Part shown: piece by piece, positions 1-9,305 of the stretch
Numbering within the stretch: position 1 is the stretch's first letter
Layout of the letters: each line of letters opens with the position of its first letter
Source of the DNA: Candidatus Udaeobacter sp.
Lineage (GTDB): Bacteria; Verrucomicrobiota; Verrucomicrobiia; Chthoniobacterales; UBA10450
Direction: 5' to 3'
DNA: 39,984 bases
Assembly (NCBI GenBank): GCA_013372845.1
Contig: JAALOD010000004.1
Coordinates: 37,534-77,517 of the forward strand
Notes under the pieces: generated by a model
Database searches by the model: none
What the model saw: only the letters and a program-made list of their open reading frames with translations
Told to the model about the DNA's origin: nothing
Program-made: the position numbers and the translations under genes

Positions 1-419
1 TTCCAAAACGTTTCGATCCAGCCGCGTTCAGTGATCCATTTGCCGGAGCCCGTTTTGTCGACGCGTCCTTTCACCCTGGCCAGAAAGTCTTCAAGCGAAT
101 TTATGCCTTCCAGGTTCAATCGCATTTCGCGCTCGCCGATCCCGAAAATATGGCAATGCGAATCGGTGAAGCCAGGCACGACTGTGCGACCGCCAAGATC
201 CATAATCTTCGCAGCATGAAATTTCTTCGCGTCTTCGTTTGAGCCAACGAAGACGATTCGGTTGGTCTTTACCGCGACCGCTTCGGCCTTCGGTTGCCTC
301 TCCGCGACGGTGTAAACGTTCCCATTCGTGAGGAGAAGATCGACATCTTCAGCGCGTGCCATTCCGACAATGAAAAATCCAGCCAGAAAGAAAACCAGTC
401 GTTTTCGTCTCGAATTCAC
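1..419 (-). CDS. Exported amidohydrolase, YtcJ-like (5' part only)
   Basis: The gene is read leftwards and runs off the left edge, so only about 140 N-terminal residues are visible. From a GTG start at 419 the protein has a clear signal peptide: a basic start (NSRRKR), a hydrophobic core (LVFFLAGFFIVGM) and a probable cleavage after ARA. The mature part starts with the short beta-sandwich of metal-dependent amidohydrolases (DLLLTNGNVYTV) and reaches the metal-binding HxH motif in GFTDSHCHIFG. This order is typical of the Amidohydro_3/YtcJ family of secreted or periplasmic hydrolases of unknown substrate. An ATG at 362 is also in frame but would cut away the signal peptide, so I prefer the GTG. 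The C-terminal metal ligands lie outside the window. Confidence 0.8.
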   Translation of the reverse strand, partial: MNSRRKRLVFFLAGFFIVGMARAEDVDLLLTNGNVYTVAERQPKAEAVAVKTNRIVFVGSNEDAKKFHAAKIMDLGGRTVVPGFTDSHCHIFGIGEREMRLNLEGINSLEDFLARVKGRVDKTGSGKWITERGWIETFW

Positions 420-759
420 AGGGCGTCTTACTAAATGCTGCAGCAATGATGCTGACAACTTCCCCTGTAGAATCAAATGTCGCGCTTCCAGGCTTGACGT
501 GCCGCCGAAGTTTTGTCGTCATCAGTTTTGCCAATTGTTCGCTTTTCTGTATCGGACAGGCGCACGCTTTTTGCGGCATGAAATTGAATGATGAATTTTA
601 TTTTACTACCGCCAAACAGATTTATAGAATCTTGGTTTCCCCTCAGGCGAAGAAACCTTAACCCTTTTGCACCGTCTGAACACAGCGCATTCCGATTTCA
701 AGATTGATTCGTTGTGGTGGCTGGTGATGTCCAGCGGACCCGCTTTTGCCTGATATTCC
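420..759. other. Intergenic region between divergent genes, act operon leader
   Basis: These 340 bases separate the leftward amidohydrolase from the rightward act operon, so promoters for both should lie here. I see no convincing gene; the short open frames have no recognisable protein character. The part near 585-640 is AT-rich. I could not identify a -35/-10 pair with acceptable spacing, and no Shine-Dalgarno sequence precedes the actA ATG at 760. Confidence 0.5.
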
Positions 760-1485
760 ATGGCCAACTTCTTTCCACGCTGGACCAACTGGATACCGCT
801 TAAACTGGTGATTTGCGGCATCATTGCGGTCTGTGGATTGACCGCAGCGACCTGGTATTATGCGACGCCAAAGTACACAAAGATTGGCTACGAACCGATC
901 CAGCCGGTGCCCTTTCCGCATGACATCCACGTCTCGCAATTGGGAATGGATTGCCGGTATTGCCACAGCTTTGTGGAAATGGCGGCCCACTCGAATGTGC
1001 CGAACACCCAGACCTGCATGAATTGCCATACACAGGTGCAAAAAGATAATCCGAAACTGGAGCCGGTGCGGGCGAGCTGGAAAACGGGTAACCCGGTGGA
1101 GTGGGTGTGGATCTATCGCACCGTCGATTACGTTTATTACAATCACGCCGCGCACGTGAACCGCGGCATTAGTTGTTTCAGTTGCCACGGCCCCGTCAAT
1201 CATATGTCGACGGTGTATCTGGCCAAGCCGCACAGCATGGCGTGGTGCCTCGAATGCCATCGCCACCCCGAGAATTTTCTGCGGCCGGAAGATCAGGTTT
1301 TCAATCTCGATTGGAAACCGGACGATGTGAAACCGGCGGAATTTGTTGCCAAGTACGGACAGCCGCAGGATGCGGGCGAGGATTTTTCGAAGAAGCAGAA
1401 ACTTAGCCAGGCAGAGATCGGCCGGACGTTGAAAGAGCACTGGAACGTCAATCCGCCAACGAACTGTCAGGGGTGCCACCGATGA
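760..1485 (+). CDS. actA: Alternative complex III subunit A, pentahaem cytochrome c
   Basis: ActA is the membrane-anchored multihaem cytochrome c of alternative complex III and carries electrons from the Fe-S subunit towards the acceptor cytochrome. The 241-residue protein has one N-terminal membrane segment (about residues 13-33) and five CXXCH haem-binding motifs: CRYCH (65-69), CMNCH (86-90), CFSCH (139-143), CLECH (163-167) and CQGCH (236-240). Five haems and about 240 residues match the family. It opens a long operon, and its stop codon overlaps the start of the next gene (ATGA). There is no obvious Shine-Dalgarno sequence before the ATG. The identification rests on the haem pattern plus the complete act gene order downstream. 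Confidence 0.95.
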   Translation: MANFFPRWTNWIPLKLVICGIIAVCGLTAATWYYATPKYTKIGYEPIQPVPFPHDIHVSQLGMDCRYCHSFVEMAAHSNVPNTQTCMNCHTQVQKDNPKLEPVRASWKTGNPVEWVWIYRTVDYVYYNHAAHVNRGISCFSCHGPVNHMSTVYLAKPHSMAWCLECHRHPENFLRPEDQVFNLDWKPDDVKPAEFVAKYGQPQDAGEDFSKKQKLSQAEIGRTLKEHWNVNPPTNCQGCHR

Positions 1486-4400
1486 AACGCGTATTCCAGC
1501 ATCCACCGGAGCCGCCAACCGGCAAGCATTACTGGCGCAGCCTGGGCGAATACAGCGATTCGCCCGAATTCCGACAGTGGCTGGAACGCGAATTCCCACA
1601 GGGCATATCCGAGCTGAACGGCGACGAATGGTCGCGACGCGATTTCCTGAAATTGATGGGAGCATCCATGGCGCTGGCAGGGGTTGGCCTAACGAGTTGT
1701 CGAAGGCCGGAGCTGCACCTCGTTCCGTTCACAAAGAACGTTGAATGGACAATTCCCGGAAAATTTCTGTACTACGCAACCGCGATGCCGCGGCGCAACG
1801 GCGCGATTCCGCTTGTCGCCACCACCGTAGACGGGCGTCCCATTAAACTCGAAGGCAACCCGCTGTACCCTGCGACCGCTGGGGCTACGGACACTTTCGT
1901 TCAGGCTTCAGTTCTCGACCTTTACGACCCGACCCGCTCGAAACGATTTGTTCGCAATGGGAAAACAAGCAAGCGCGAAGATTTCGAGGCCTACGTAGGA
2001 GAACTTCGTAATAAGCTTCTCAGCAGTCACGGCGATGGGTTGGCGTTTCTTGTGCAGGAAACGAATTCCCCCACGCGCGAGCGTTTGCGGGGAGAGTTGG
2101 AAAAAAATCTCCCCGGTATGCGCTGGTGTGTGTATGAGCCGCTCCTGGATCAGGAAATGAGTTCGGCCGTGGAAGCTGCGTTCGGCGCTGGTGCGCGCGC
2201 GATTCCCAGATTCGATCGCGCCGATATCGTTCTTGCATTGGACAGCGATTTTCTCGACTGCGGCCAGGGCGATCTCGCGTCAGTGCGCGCATTTACCTCT
2301 CGTCGCCGCGTCAGTACACCCAAGGACAGCATGAACCGGCTTTATGTCGTGGAAAATCGGTTCACACTCACGGGCGCGATGGCGGACCATCGGCTACGCT
2401 GTCCGGCCAGCCAGATCGCTGCGATAACGCAAGCTCTTGCAGCTAAAATTCTCGCGGGAACAAACGACTCGGGCATTCGATCGGTGATGGGAAATGTCCA
2501 GAGCCCTGCGGCATTCGGTGGTGACATATTCGATGAGCAATGGATAACCGGGTTGGCAAACGACCTGATGGCAAAACCTGGAGCGAGCCTTGTGCTGGCT
2601 GGTCCATCCCAGCCGGTTGCCGTGCAATTGCTCGTGTACGCGATCAATGCAGCCCTCAAAAACCTCGGTCAGACATTGGTTGTTCGCCAAATGCCGCGCA
2701 ATTCGCGAACAATCGAGATTGCTCAGCTCGCAGCGGAAATTAACGCCGGGCGGATCAAACACCTTTTCATTCTCGGGGGCGATCCGGTGTATAACGCGCC
2801 GCGTGGCCTTGCGGAGGACAAGCAAAAAAATCTGCCGCTCGATTGGGCTGAGCTGCAAAAACGCGTACCCGAGATTGTGCGGCTCGGGTATCACGAGGAC
2901 GCCACATCAGCGTTAAGCCAATGGCACGTTCCTGCTGCGCATTACCTTGAATCATGGGGAGACGCGCTGACTGCCGACGGCGATCACTTGTCGATCCAAC
3001 CGATGATTTTGCCTATTTTCGGTGGTCTCTCGGAAATCGAATTGCTCAACGCGCTGCTCGGCGGCCCGAAAATCGAAGGGCCGGAGCTCGTCCAGGAAAC
3101 TTTTCGCTCTACGAACCCGCCAGGCGATTTTCAAACTGCGTGGTCGCGTTTCCTTCACGACGGTTTTGCGACACACGTTCAGCCGCGTGATCGCTCTTCG
3201 TCGTTCAGTGCGAATGCAGGTGGCCAACAGAATCAAAGTTCGTGGACATTGCCGCCAGCTCCCACGCCAGATTCTCCCGAGATTGTGCTAACCGCCAGTT
3301 ATTCGATGGACGACGGCCGCTATGCTAACAACGGCTGGCTCCAAGAATTACCTGATCCCATAACCAAGCTTACCTGGGATAACGCAGCACTGATTAGTCC
3401 TGCTTATGCGAAGAAGCTCGGTGTGCTGACTGGAGATTTGATACAGATCGCAATTAACGAAAAGAGTGCCGGCGGCCAGCCGGTCAAACGCGAGCTGGTC
3501 ATCGCGGCGCTCGTGTCTCCTGGTCACGCCGACAATTCCGTTTCGATCCCGCTCGGTTACGGGCGAAAAATGCCGCAGTTCGACGGGCTGCCATACGCGG
3601 GTGGCGCGCTGAAAGAAAGACCGGGCATTGCGGAGCAGTCCGGTTTCAACGGCTACTTTCTACGAACGGCGGCAAATCCGTATTTTGTCGCCGCTGGCGG
3701 GAAAGGGGTTGAAAGCGTGCAGGTGACAAAAGTTGGTCGCACCTATCCGTTCTCGATTACACAGGAGCAATTCAGCATCGAGGGCCGCGGTCTTGTGCGC
3801 GAGGCGACGTTGGAAGGCTACCGAGCAAATAATGAGTTCGCGAAAAAAATTCCGGGAGAGGAAGAACTGCCGCATCCGCCGCCCAGCATCTACACGCATC
3901 CGCCGCTGAAGGCACCGCAGCAGTGGGGAATGAGTATCGATTTGAACGTGTGTACTGGGTGCAATGCGTGTGTGATCGCCTGTCAGGCCGAAAACAATGT
4001 TCCGGTCGTCGGCAAACTACAGGTGTCGCATGGTCGAATCATGCACTGGCTCCGGATTGATCGCTATTACGCCAGCCGCAAACCGTACAACCAGGACCGC
4101 GGCGAATGGCCTGACAATCCCGAAATCGTTCACCAACCGATGCCGTGCCAGCATTGCGAGAACGCGCCGTGCGAAACGGTTTGCCCGGTGAACGCGACCG
4201 TTCACAGCGAGGATGGTCTCAACGTCATGGCTTACAACCGCTGCATTGGCACGCGATTTTGCTCGAACAACTGCCCGTACAAGGTGCGCCGATTCAATTT
4301 CTTCGATTACAATCAGCGACCCGTCGGCAAGAGAAAAGTCGTCGGCGCATTCAACATCTACGAAGAATATTTCGCGCCGCTGACCACCAAGGGCGCGCCG

Positions 4401-4793
4401 GACACGATCAAGATGCAGAAAAATCCTAACGTGACGGTGCGGATGCGCGGCGTGATGGAGAAATGCACCTTCTGTGTGCAACGGATCGAGGAGGCAAAGA
4501 TCGCGGCGCTCGCGCGCGCGGGCGCTTCGCCAGAGACGAGAATCCCGCGCGATTCTTTCACCTCGGCCTGTGCGCAAGCGTGTCCCACCGAAGCGATTGT
4601 CTTTGGCAATATCAAGGATCCGGAAAGCCGTGTGTCAAAAATGAAACAGCAGGATCGGAACTACCGAATTCTCGATTATTTGAACGTCGTCCCACGAGTC
4701 AGTTATCTCGCGCGCATTCGCAATCCAAACCCGAAGATGCCTGACGCGCAAAACATCGGGATCGCAAGTTTTGAGGAGAAATTGCCGGAATGA
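1482..4793 (+). CDS. actB: Alternative complex III subunit B, molybdopterin-like/Fe-S fusion
   Basis: ActB is the large peripheral subunit: a molybdopterin-oxidoreductase-like domain fused to a ferredoxin-like domain, 1103 residues from the ATG at 1482. That ATG overlaps the actA stop by four bases; a GTG at 1473 is also in frame but less likely. A twin-arginine motif (SRRDFLK, residues 51-57) sits before a hydrophobic stretch, as in Tat-exported ActB proteins. The C-terminal Fe-S domain has four cysteine clusters: CTGCNACVIAC near residue 824, CQHCENAPCETVC near 888, CIGTRFCSNNC near 921, and CTFC near 995 with CAQAC near 1030. Known ActB proteins hold three [4Fe-4S] clusters and one [3Fe-4S] cluster and no molybdenum. 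The twin-Arg motif starts about 50 residues in, so the leader is unusually long. Confidence 0.95.
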   Translation: MKRVFQHPPEPPTGKHYWRSLGEYSDSPEFRQWLEREFPQGISELNGDEWSRRDFLKLMGASMALAGVGLTSCRRPELHLVPFTKNVEWTIPGKFLYYATAMPRRNGAIPLVATTVDGRPIKLEGNPLYPATAGATDTFVQASVLDLYDPTRSKRFVRNGKTSKREDFEAYVGELRNKLLSSHGDGLAFLVQETNSPTRERLRGELEKNLPGMRWCVYEPLLDQEMSSAVEAAFGAGARAIPRFDRADIVLALDSDFLDCGQGDLASVRAFTSRRRVSTPKDSMNRLYVVENRFTLTGAMADHRLRCPASQIAAITQALAAKILAGTNDSGIRSVMGNVQSPAAFGGDIFDEQWITGLANDLMAKPGASLVLAGPSQPVAVQLLVYAINAALKNLGQTLVVRQMPRNSRTIEIAQLAAEINAGRIKHLFILGGDPVYNAPRGLAEDKQKNLPLDWAELQKRVPEIVRLGYHEDATSALSQWHVPAAHYLESWGDALTADGDHLSIQPMILPIFGGLSEIELLNALLGGPKIEGPELVQETFRSTNPPGDFQTAWSRFLHDGFATHVQPRDRSSSFSANAGGQQNQSSWTLPPAPTPDSPEIVLTASYSMDDGRYANNGWLQELPDPITKLTWDNAALISPAYAKKLGVLTGDLIQIAINEKSAGGQPVKRELVIAALVSPGHADNSVSIPLGYGRKMPQFDGLPYAGGALKERPGIAEQSGFNGYFLRTAANPYFVAAGGKGVESVQVTKVGRTYPFSITQEQFSIEGRGLVREATLEGYRANNEFAKKIPGEEELPHPPPSIYTHPPLKAPQQWGMSIDLNVCTGCNACVIACQAENNVPVVGKLQVSHGRIMHWLRIDRYYASRKPYNQDRGEWPDNPEIVHQPMPCQHCENAPCETVCPVNATVHSEDGLNVMAYNRCIGTRFCSNNCPYKVRRFNFFDYNQRPVGKRKVVGAFNIYEEYFAPLTTKGAPDTIKMQKNPNVTVRMRGVMEKCTFCVQRIEEAKIAALARAGASPETRIPRDSFTSACAQACPTEAIVFGNIKDPESRVSKMKQQDRNYRILDYLNVVPRVSYLARIRNPNPKMPDAQNIGIASFEEKLPE

Positions 4794-4852
4794 GGAACAG
4801 GAACATAGACATTTTGTCTGCGCGCAGGCCGCAGGTCGATCTTCCATAAAGC

Positions 4853-6301
4853 ATGGACGGAGCACCAACAGCACCAGAGACGATCAAAGAAGCGGAGCAG
4901 GAGCTCACGCGCGTACCGCTTGTGCTGCACCGGCGCAACTTTAGCTGGTTGACGGAACGGATCTCCGGAGTGGTGGAACAACCCGCGCCGCGCTGGTGGT
5001 GGGTGGCCTTCGCCATCACTTCAAGCGCCGCGACTTTCGGACTTTTTTGTATTGGATATCAGATTTCCACCGGCGTCGGCACATGGGGAAATCAGATCCC
5101 CGTCGGCTGGGCCTGGGACATTACCAATTTCGTTTTCTGGATCGGTATCGGACATGCCGGCACACTGATCTCCGCGATCTTGTTCTTGCTGCACCAAAAA
5201 TGGCGTACTTCCATCAATCGTTCCGCGGAAGCGATGACGCTGTTTGCGGTGATTTGCGCGGCGATTTTCCCAGGTATCCACGTCGGCCGGTTCTGGATGG
5301 CGTGGTATATGGCGCCTATGCCTAACAACTGGGGGATCTGGCAAAATTTCCGCAGCGCGCTGATGTGGGACGTGTTTGCGGTCTCGACCTATTTTACTGT
5401 CTCGGTCCTGTTTTGGTACACCGGGTTGATTCCGGATTTGGCGACGTTGCGCGATCGGGCAACCACAAAGGTCAGAAAGTTTCTTTTTGGAATTTTCGCG
5501 TGCGGCTGGCGCGGATCCAATCGCAACTGGCGCCATTACGAGATGGCATACCTGCTTTTGGCCGGCCTTTCTACTCCGCTGGTCCTCTCGGTGCACAGCG
5601 TGGTATCATTCGACTTCGCTTCGACGCTTATACCGACCTGGCACACCACAATCTTTCCGCCCTATTTCGTTGCTGGCGCGATCTTCGGCGGGTTCGCGAT
5701 GGTGCTGACCCTTCTCCTGCCGGCGCGTGCCATATTCAAACTGCACGATGTGATTACTCCCCAGCACGTCGACAAAATGGCAAAGATCATTTTGTTAACC
5801 GGCTCATTCGTCGCCTACGCCTATACGATGGAGTTTTTCGTCGCCTGGTATAGCGGCAATTCCTACGAAAAGTTCGCCTTTTGGAACCGCATCTTCGGTC
5901 CCTACTGGTGGTACTGGTGGTTTGGCATGCTTTTCTGCAATTGCCTTTCCCCGCAACTTTTCTGGTTCTCGTGGTGCCGCCGGAATGTGTTTGTCGTCTT
6001 TTTCGTCTGCATGTGCGTGAACGCGGGCATGTGGTTTGAGCGCTTCATCATTATTGCCGGTGGTTTGGTCCGCGATTTCCTGCCATCGTCCTGGAGAGTA
6101 TTTCATCCAACCTGGGTGGATATCTGGACCTACATCGGCACAATCGGGATTTTCACTTCGCTTTTCCTGTTATTCATTCGGTTCCTGCCGATGATTGCCA
6201 TGTCGGAAGTAAAGACTGCAGTGCCGGAGGCGGACCCGCATTACGGCACACTACCCGGGGTTCAATCCGTATCTCCCGGAGGAAAGGAGCGCACACGATG
6301 A
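4853..6301 (+). CDS. actC: Alternative complex III subunit C, NrfD-like quinol-binding membrane protein
   Basis: This is a 482-residue polytopic protein of the NrfD/PsrC family, with about ten hydrophobic segments starting near residue 45 ([18 protein letters not shown]). In alternative complex III, ActC sits under ActB and is thought to bind quinol and provide a half proton channel. Family-like stretches include [23 protein letters not shown] and the [20 protein letters not shown] region. A 59-base gap separates it from actB, the largest gap in the act part of the operon, and no Shine-Dalgarno sequence is seen. It overlaps actD by four bases (ATGA). Confidence 0.93.
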   Translation: MDGAPTAPETIKEAEQELTRVPLVLHRRNFSWLTERISGVVEQPAPRWWWVAFAITSSAATFGLFCIGYQISTGVGTWGNQIPVGWAWDITNFVFWIGIGHAGTLISAILFLLHQKWRTSINRSAEAMTLFAVICAAIFPGIHVGRFWMAWYMAPMPNNWGIWQNFRSALMWDVFAVSTYFTVSVLFWYTGLIPDLATLRDRATTKVRKFLFGIFACGWRGSNRNWRHYEMAYLLLAGLSTPLVLSVHSVVSFDFASTLIPTWHTTIFPPYFVAGAIFGGFAMVLTLLLPARAIFKLHDVITPQHVDKMAKIILLTGSFVAYAYTMEFFVAWYSGNSYEKFAFWNRIFGPYWWYWWFGMLFCNCLSPQLFWFSWCRRNVFVVFFVCMCVNAGMWFERFIIIAGGLVRDFLPSSWRVFHPTWVDIWTYIGTIGIFTSLFLLFIRFLPMIAMSEVKTAVPEADPHYGTLPGVQSVSPGGKERTR

Positions 6302-6855
6302 TGAGGACTCCTGCCGGCCACAAGGTGTACGCAATGGCTGCGGAATATCCCAGCGCGGCCGCCCTTTACGAAGCAGCCAAACATGTCCGTGATGCTGGCT
6401 TCAAACGCTGGGACGTTTATTCCCCGTTTCCAATCCACGGAATGGACGAGGCGATGGGGCTGGGAAAATCCTGGCTGAGCGGTTGGGTTTTGTTCGGCGG
6501 CGTCACCGGTTTGCTTACTGCCGCTGTCGTCGAATTTGGTCCGTCATCGATTCTCTATCAGCTCGATGTGCACGGTAAGCCTTGGAACTTCTGGACGGTT
6601 CCGGCGTTTTTCCCAATCATGTTTGAACTGACAGTCCTTTTCGGAGCGTTCGCCGCATTCTTCTCGATGCTTGGCATGAACGGATTGCCCCGCTGGTACC
6701 ACCCAATGTTCAATTGGGAACGGTTTATCCGTGTAAGCAACGACGGATTTTTCCTCGCGATCGAGTCGCACGATCCACGGTTCACCGAAAACGGTGTGCG
6801 CGAATTATTGGAAAGAACCGGAGGCGAACACATCACCATTGTGCACGAGGACTGA
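6298..6855 (+). CDS. actD: Alternative complex III subunit D (DUF3341)
   Basis: This 185-residue protein belongs to the DUF3341/ActD family. It has a soluble N-terminal part with the family-typical stretch [18 protein letters not shown], two membrane segments (about residues 60-82 and 100-125) and a soluble C-terminus. In solved alternative complex III structures ActD is a small membrane subunit packed against ActC. Its ATG overlaps the actC stop by four bases, suggesting translational coupling, and two bases separate its stop from actE. Confidence 0.92.
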   Translation: MMRTPAGHKVYAMAAEYPSAAALYEAAKHVRDAGFKRWDVYSPFPIHGMDEAMGLGKSWLSGWVLFGGVTGLLTAAVVEFGPSSILYQLDVHGKPWNFWTVPAFFPIMFELTVLFGAFAAFFSMLGMNGLPRWYHPMFNWERFIRVSNDGFFLAIESHDPRFTENGVRELLERTGGEHITIVHED

Positions 6856-6857
6856 AT

Positions 6858-7547
6858 ATGTTGCGCGGCTTTCTGGTGATTTTTATTCTGTGCGGAATCG
6901 CGATCCTCGCGGTCTTTGGATTTCGTGGACAGAAGAGCACCGCCCCGCCGACTGAGGTTTTCCCCGATATGGTGCGACAGATGAAGGTTCGTGCACAAGC
7001 ACCGCTTGGTCTTTTTGCCGACGGGCGCGGACCACGTCTGCCGGTCGCTGGCACTGTGCCGATTGGCTACGAGATGCCAAAGCCGGGGTCAACCCAACAA
7101 GCGGAGCCCGATGTGGGTCCATGGTCTCATCCGCGCGCTGATTTTGGTGGCGGCACTGATTACTACAACACTGGCAAAATGGGCGATCACTGGGGAACAG
7201 GCATTCCGGTTCCGGTTTCGCGCGAGCTGATGGAGCGCGGACAACAGCGTTTCAACATAACCTGCGCGATGTGTCACGGCGCTACTGCAGCAGGTAACGG
7301 GATCACAAAGCAATACGGGCTCGCGACTGTCGTTACGCTTCAGGATGAACGAATCCGCAAGATGTCCGATGGCGAGATTTTCAACACGATTACGAATGGC
7401 AAAAACACAATGATGGCCTACGGGCCAAACATTATCGTGCCCGATCGCTGGGCGATCATCGCGTACCTGCGCGCGTTACAGCGCAGCCAAAACGCAACGA
7501 CAGCCGATGTTCCTGAGGACCGGCGCGCAGAACTGGAGAAACAATGA
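6858..7547 (+). CDS. actE: Alternative complex III subunit E, monohaem cytochrome c
   Basis: ActE is the monohaem cytochrome c subunit that follows actD. From the ATG at 6858 it has 229 residues: an N-terminal membrane anchor or signal segment (about 3-21), a linker, and a C-terminal cytochrome c domain with one haem motif, CAMCH (136-140). The distal methionine could be one of the Met residues in NTMMAYGP. The open frame extends further upstream into actD, but that part is out of frame with actD and has no family character, so the ATG just after the actD stop is the better start. A purine-rich stretch (gaggact) lies close upstream. It overlaps actF by four bases. Confidence 0.92.
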   Translation: MLRGFLVIFILCGIAILAVFGFRGQKSTAPPTEVFPDMVRQMKVRAQAPLGLFADGRGPRLPVAGTVPIGYEMPKPGSTQQAEPDVGPWSHPRADFGGGTDYYNTGKMGDHWGTGIPVPVSRELMERGQQRFNITCAMCHGATAAGNGITKQYGLATVVTLQDERIRKMSDGEIFNTITNGKNTMMAYGPNIIVPDRWAIIAYLRALQRSQNATTADVPEDRRAELEKQ

Positions 7548-8746
7548 GCGAGCGTTCCCACACTGTCCCAACACCGGAAGGCGAATATTTCGAGAGCAAC
7601 CGCTTTGCAGGCCTCTCCTCGCTCCTGGGATTGATTGCCATTGTGGCGCTGGCGCTTTGCGTCGTCGGCGCATTTCTAAATCCGCATCAATTCAGCTATT
7701 CGTGGCTGTTTGCTTTTGCATTTTTCTTCACGCTGTGCGCCGGCTGCTTTTTCTGGACGATTGTGCATCACGCCACGGACGCTGACTGGTCGGTGGTGGT
7801 GCGGCGCCAGTTGGAAAACATTGCGGTGTTACTGGTGGTGCTGGCGATTCTTTTTGTGCCGATCCTTCTCCTGCGGCGCCATCTGTATTCCTGGATGGAC
7901 ATCCCGCCCGGTGTCGAACATGCGCTTGATGCGAAGCGTGCCTATCTCAATTGGTCGTTCTTTCTAGTCCGCGCGGTCGTGTTTCTGGGCTTTTTCCTTT
8001 GTGCATCGCTCGTTTTGCGCCGCTTATCGGTGAAACAGGACAAGGATGGAAATCCACGGTTCACCATCTTGATGCGCAAAGTCGCGTTTATCAGCCTGCC
8101 AATGTTCGCGCTTTGTCTCACCTTTGGCGCATTCGATTGGCTGATGAGCCTGAACTATCACTGGTTCTCCACGATGTTTGGCGTGTACATCTTCGCGGGC
8201 GCGGCAGGGAGCTCGATGTCGCTGCTCGTCCTGGTCATCACAGCATTACGGCGGGCTGGATATTTGAAGGACATCATCACCCTTGAGCATTACCACACCA
8301 TGGGAAAATGGATGCTCGCCTTCTGTATTTTCTGGGCCTACATCGGTTTTGGCCAGTACATGCTTATCTGGTACGCGAACATACCGGAGGAGACGCAATT
8401 TTTTATCACCCGAAACACTGAATCGTGGTGGGCGCTGAGCATGCTGCTCGTAGTAGGACGCTTCTTTATCTGTTTTGGGATTCTCCTCTTGCAATCGATC
8501 AAAAAGGAGCCGCGGCACCTTTGCTGGGTCGCGGGATGGATTCTCTTCATGCAAATGCTGGACATGTACATCATTGTCCTGCCCGCGTTACACGGCACAG
8601 GGGTGCACCTCAGCATCTGGGATTTGCTTTCCCTCATCGCCATCGGCGCCACGCTCGGTTTTGTTTATCTGCGAATTGTGCCTCGGACTTCTCTCTTTCC
8701 AGTCCGCGATCCGCGCCTGATTGAATCTTTGAACCTGGTGAACTGA
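7544..8746 (+). CDS. actF: Alternative complex III subunit F, NrfD-like membrane protein
   Basis: This 400-residue protein has about ten membrane segments, is related to ActC and completes the ABCDEF set. Hydrophobic segments are visible from residue 24 (SLLGLIAIVALALCVVG) onwards. The stretches FDWLMSLNYHWFSTMFGVYI and GFGQYMLIWYANIPEET are typical of ActF. In the complex it is a second NrfD-like membrane subunit thought to contribute to proton translocation. It overlaps actE (ATGA) and is followed after one base by the next gene. Confidence 0.93.
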   Translation: MSERSHTVPTPEGEYFESNRFAGLSSLLGLIAIVALALCVVGAFLNPHQFSYSWLFAFAFFFTLCAGCFFWTIVHHATDADWSVVVRRQLENIAVLLVVLAILFVPILLLRRHLYSWMDIPPGVEHALDAKRAYLNWSFFLVRAVVFLGFFLCASLVLRRLSVKQDKDGNPRFTILMRKVAFISLPMFALCLTFGAFDWLMSLNYHWFSTMFGVYIFAGAAGSSMSLLVLVITALRRAGYLKDIITLEHYHTMGKWMLAFCIFWAYIGFGQYMLIWYANIPEETQFFITRNTESWWALSMLLVVGRFFICFGILLLQSIKKEPRHLCWVAGWILFMQMLDMYIIVLPALHGTGVHLSIWDLLSLIAIGATLGFVYLRIVPRTSLFPVRDPRLIESLNLVN

Positions 8747-8747
8747 T

Positions 8748-9305
8748 ATGGCTGATACCGAATCACTTCGTCAAGTTGCCCATGGACGCACTCCGTTGTC
8801 GGCCTGGTTCGGGATCGTGCTTCTCTTTGCGCTTTTTGGTGTGATCGTGCTCGCGATCATTGGGCCGGCGCCGCGTGGAAGCGATTACGAAGAAGCCCGG
8901 GCGAAAAAGCGCGTGGGGAATTTGAAGACTGTGCGCGAGGAAGCCGACAAGGCTTTGACCACTTATGGTTGGATCGACAAAAACAAAGGCGTCGCTCGCA
9001 TCCCGATTGAGCCTGCCATGGAATTGACAGTTGCCGAGCTGGCGAAGCAAAAGCCGGCGCCGGCAGGTCCGATCGCTACGCCCGAGGCGCAAGCAACTGC
9101 AAGCGCTCCAGCGAGTGCCACTTCCCCGGCCCCTGCTACGTCTCCGAAACCCGGCGGCGCACAAGCATCACCTCAAGCGGCTGCGCCTGCTGCACCTCAA
9201 GGAGCGGCGGTCTCTAGTCCGCAGCCTTCACCGGCAGCCCAGGCATCGCCATCGCCGGCCGCTTCCCACGCGCCAACGTCACCAAGCCCTGCCAAAAGCC
9301 CATGA
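8748..9305 (+). CDS. Small single-span membrane protein with Pro/Ala/Ser tail, function unknown
   Basis: I do not recognise a named family. The 185-residue protein has one membrane segment (about residues 20-42), then a charged region, then the stretch GVARIPIEPAMELTVAEL at about 83-100. RIPI..AM.L is a short motif I associate with small proteins encoded beside respiratory complexes. From about residue 103 to the end it is low-complexity Ala/Pro/Ser sequence. It lies between actF and the ccoN-like gene, with a one-base gap upstream and an ATGA overlap downstream, so it is very probably translated with them. It may be an assembly factor or accessory subunit; that is inference from position only. 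Confidence 0.75.
   Translation: MADTESLRQVAHGRTPLSAWFGIVLLFALFGVIVLAIIGPAPRGSDYEEARAKKRVGNLKTVREEADKALTTYGWIDKNKGVARIPIEPAMELTVAELAKQKPAPAGPIATPEAQATASAPASATSPAPATSPKPGGAQASPQAAAPAAPQGAAVSSPQPSPAAQASPSPAASHAPTSPSPAKSP

Noticed and set aside
446-661. Short open frames in the act leader as a small gene
   Set aside because: No start signal, no membrane or motif character, and overlapping frames on both strands; better explained as noncoding.
658-1665. Large minus-strand open frame opposite actA
   Set aside because: It mirrors the GC-rich coding sequence of actA, whose five haem motifs are decisive; the protein on the other strand is Arg/His-rich and has no recognisable fold.
6714-6857. Long upstream extension of actE overlapping actD
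   Set aside because: The extension lies out of frame within actD and shows no family similarity; the ATG at 6858 gives a normal ActE with its anchor at the N-terminus.
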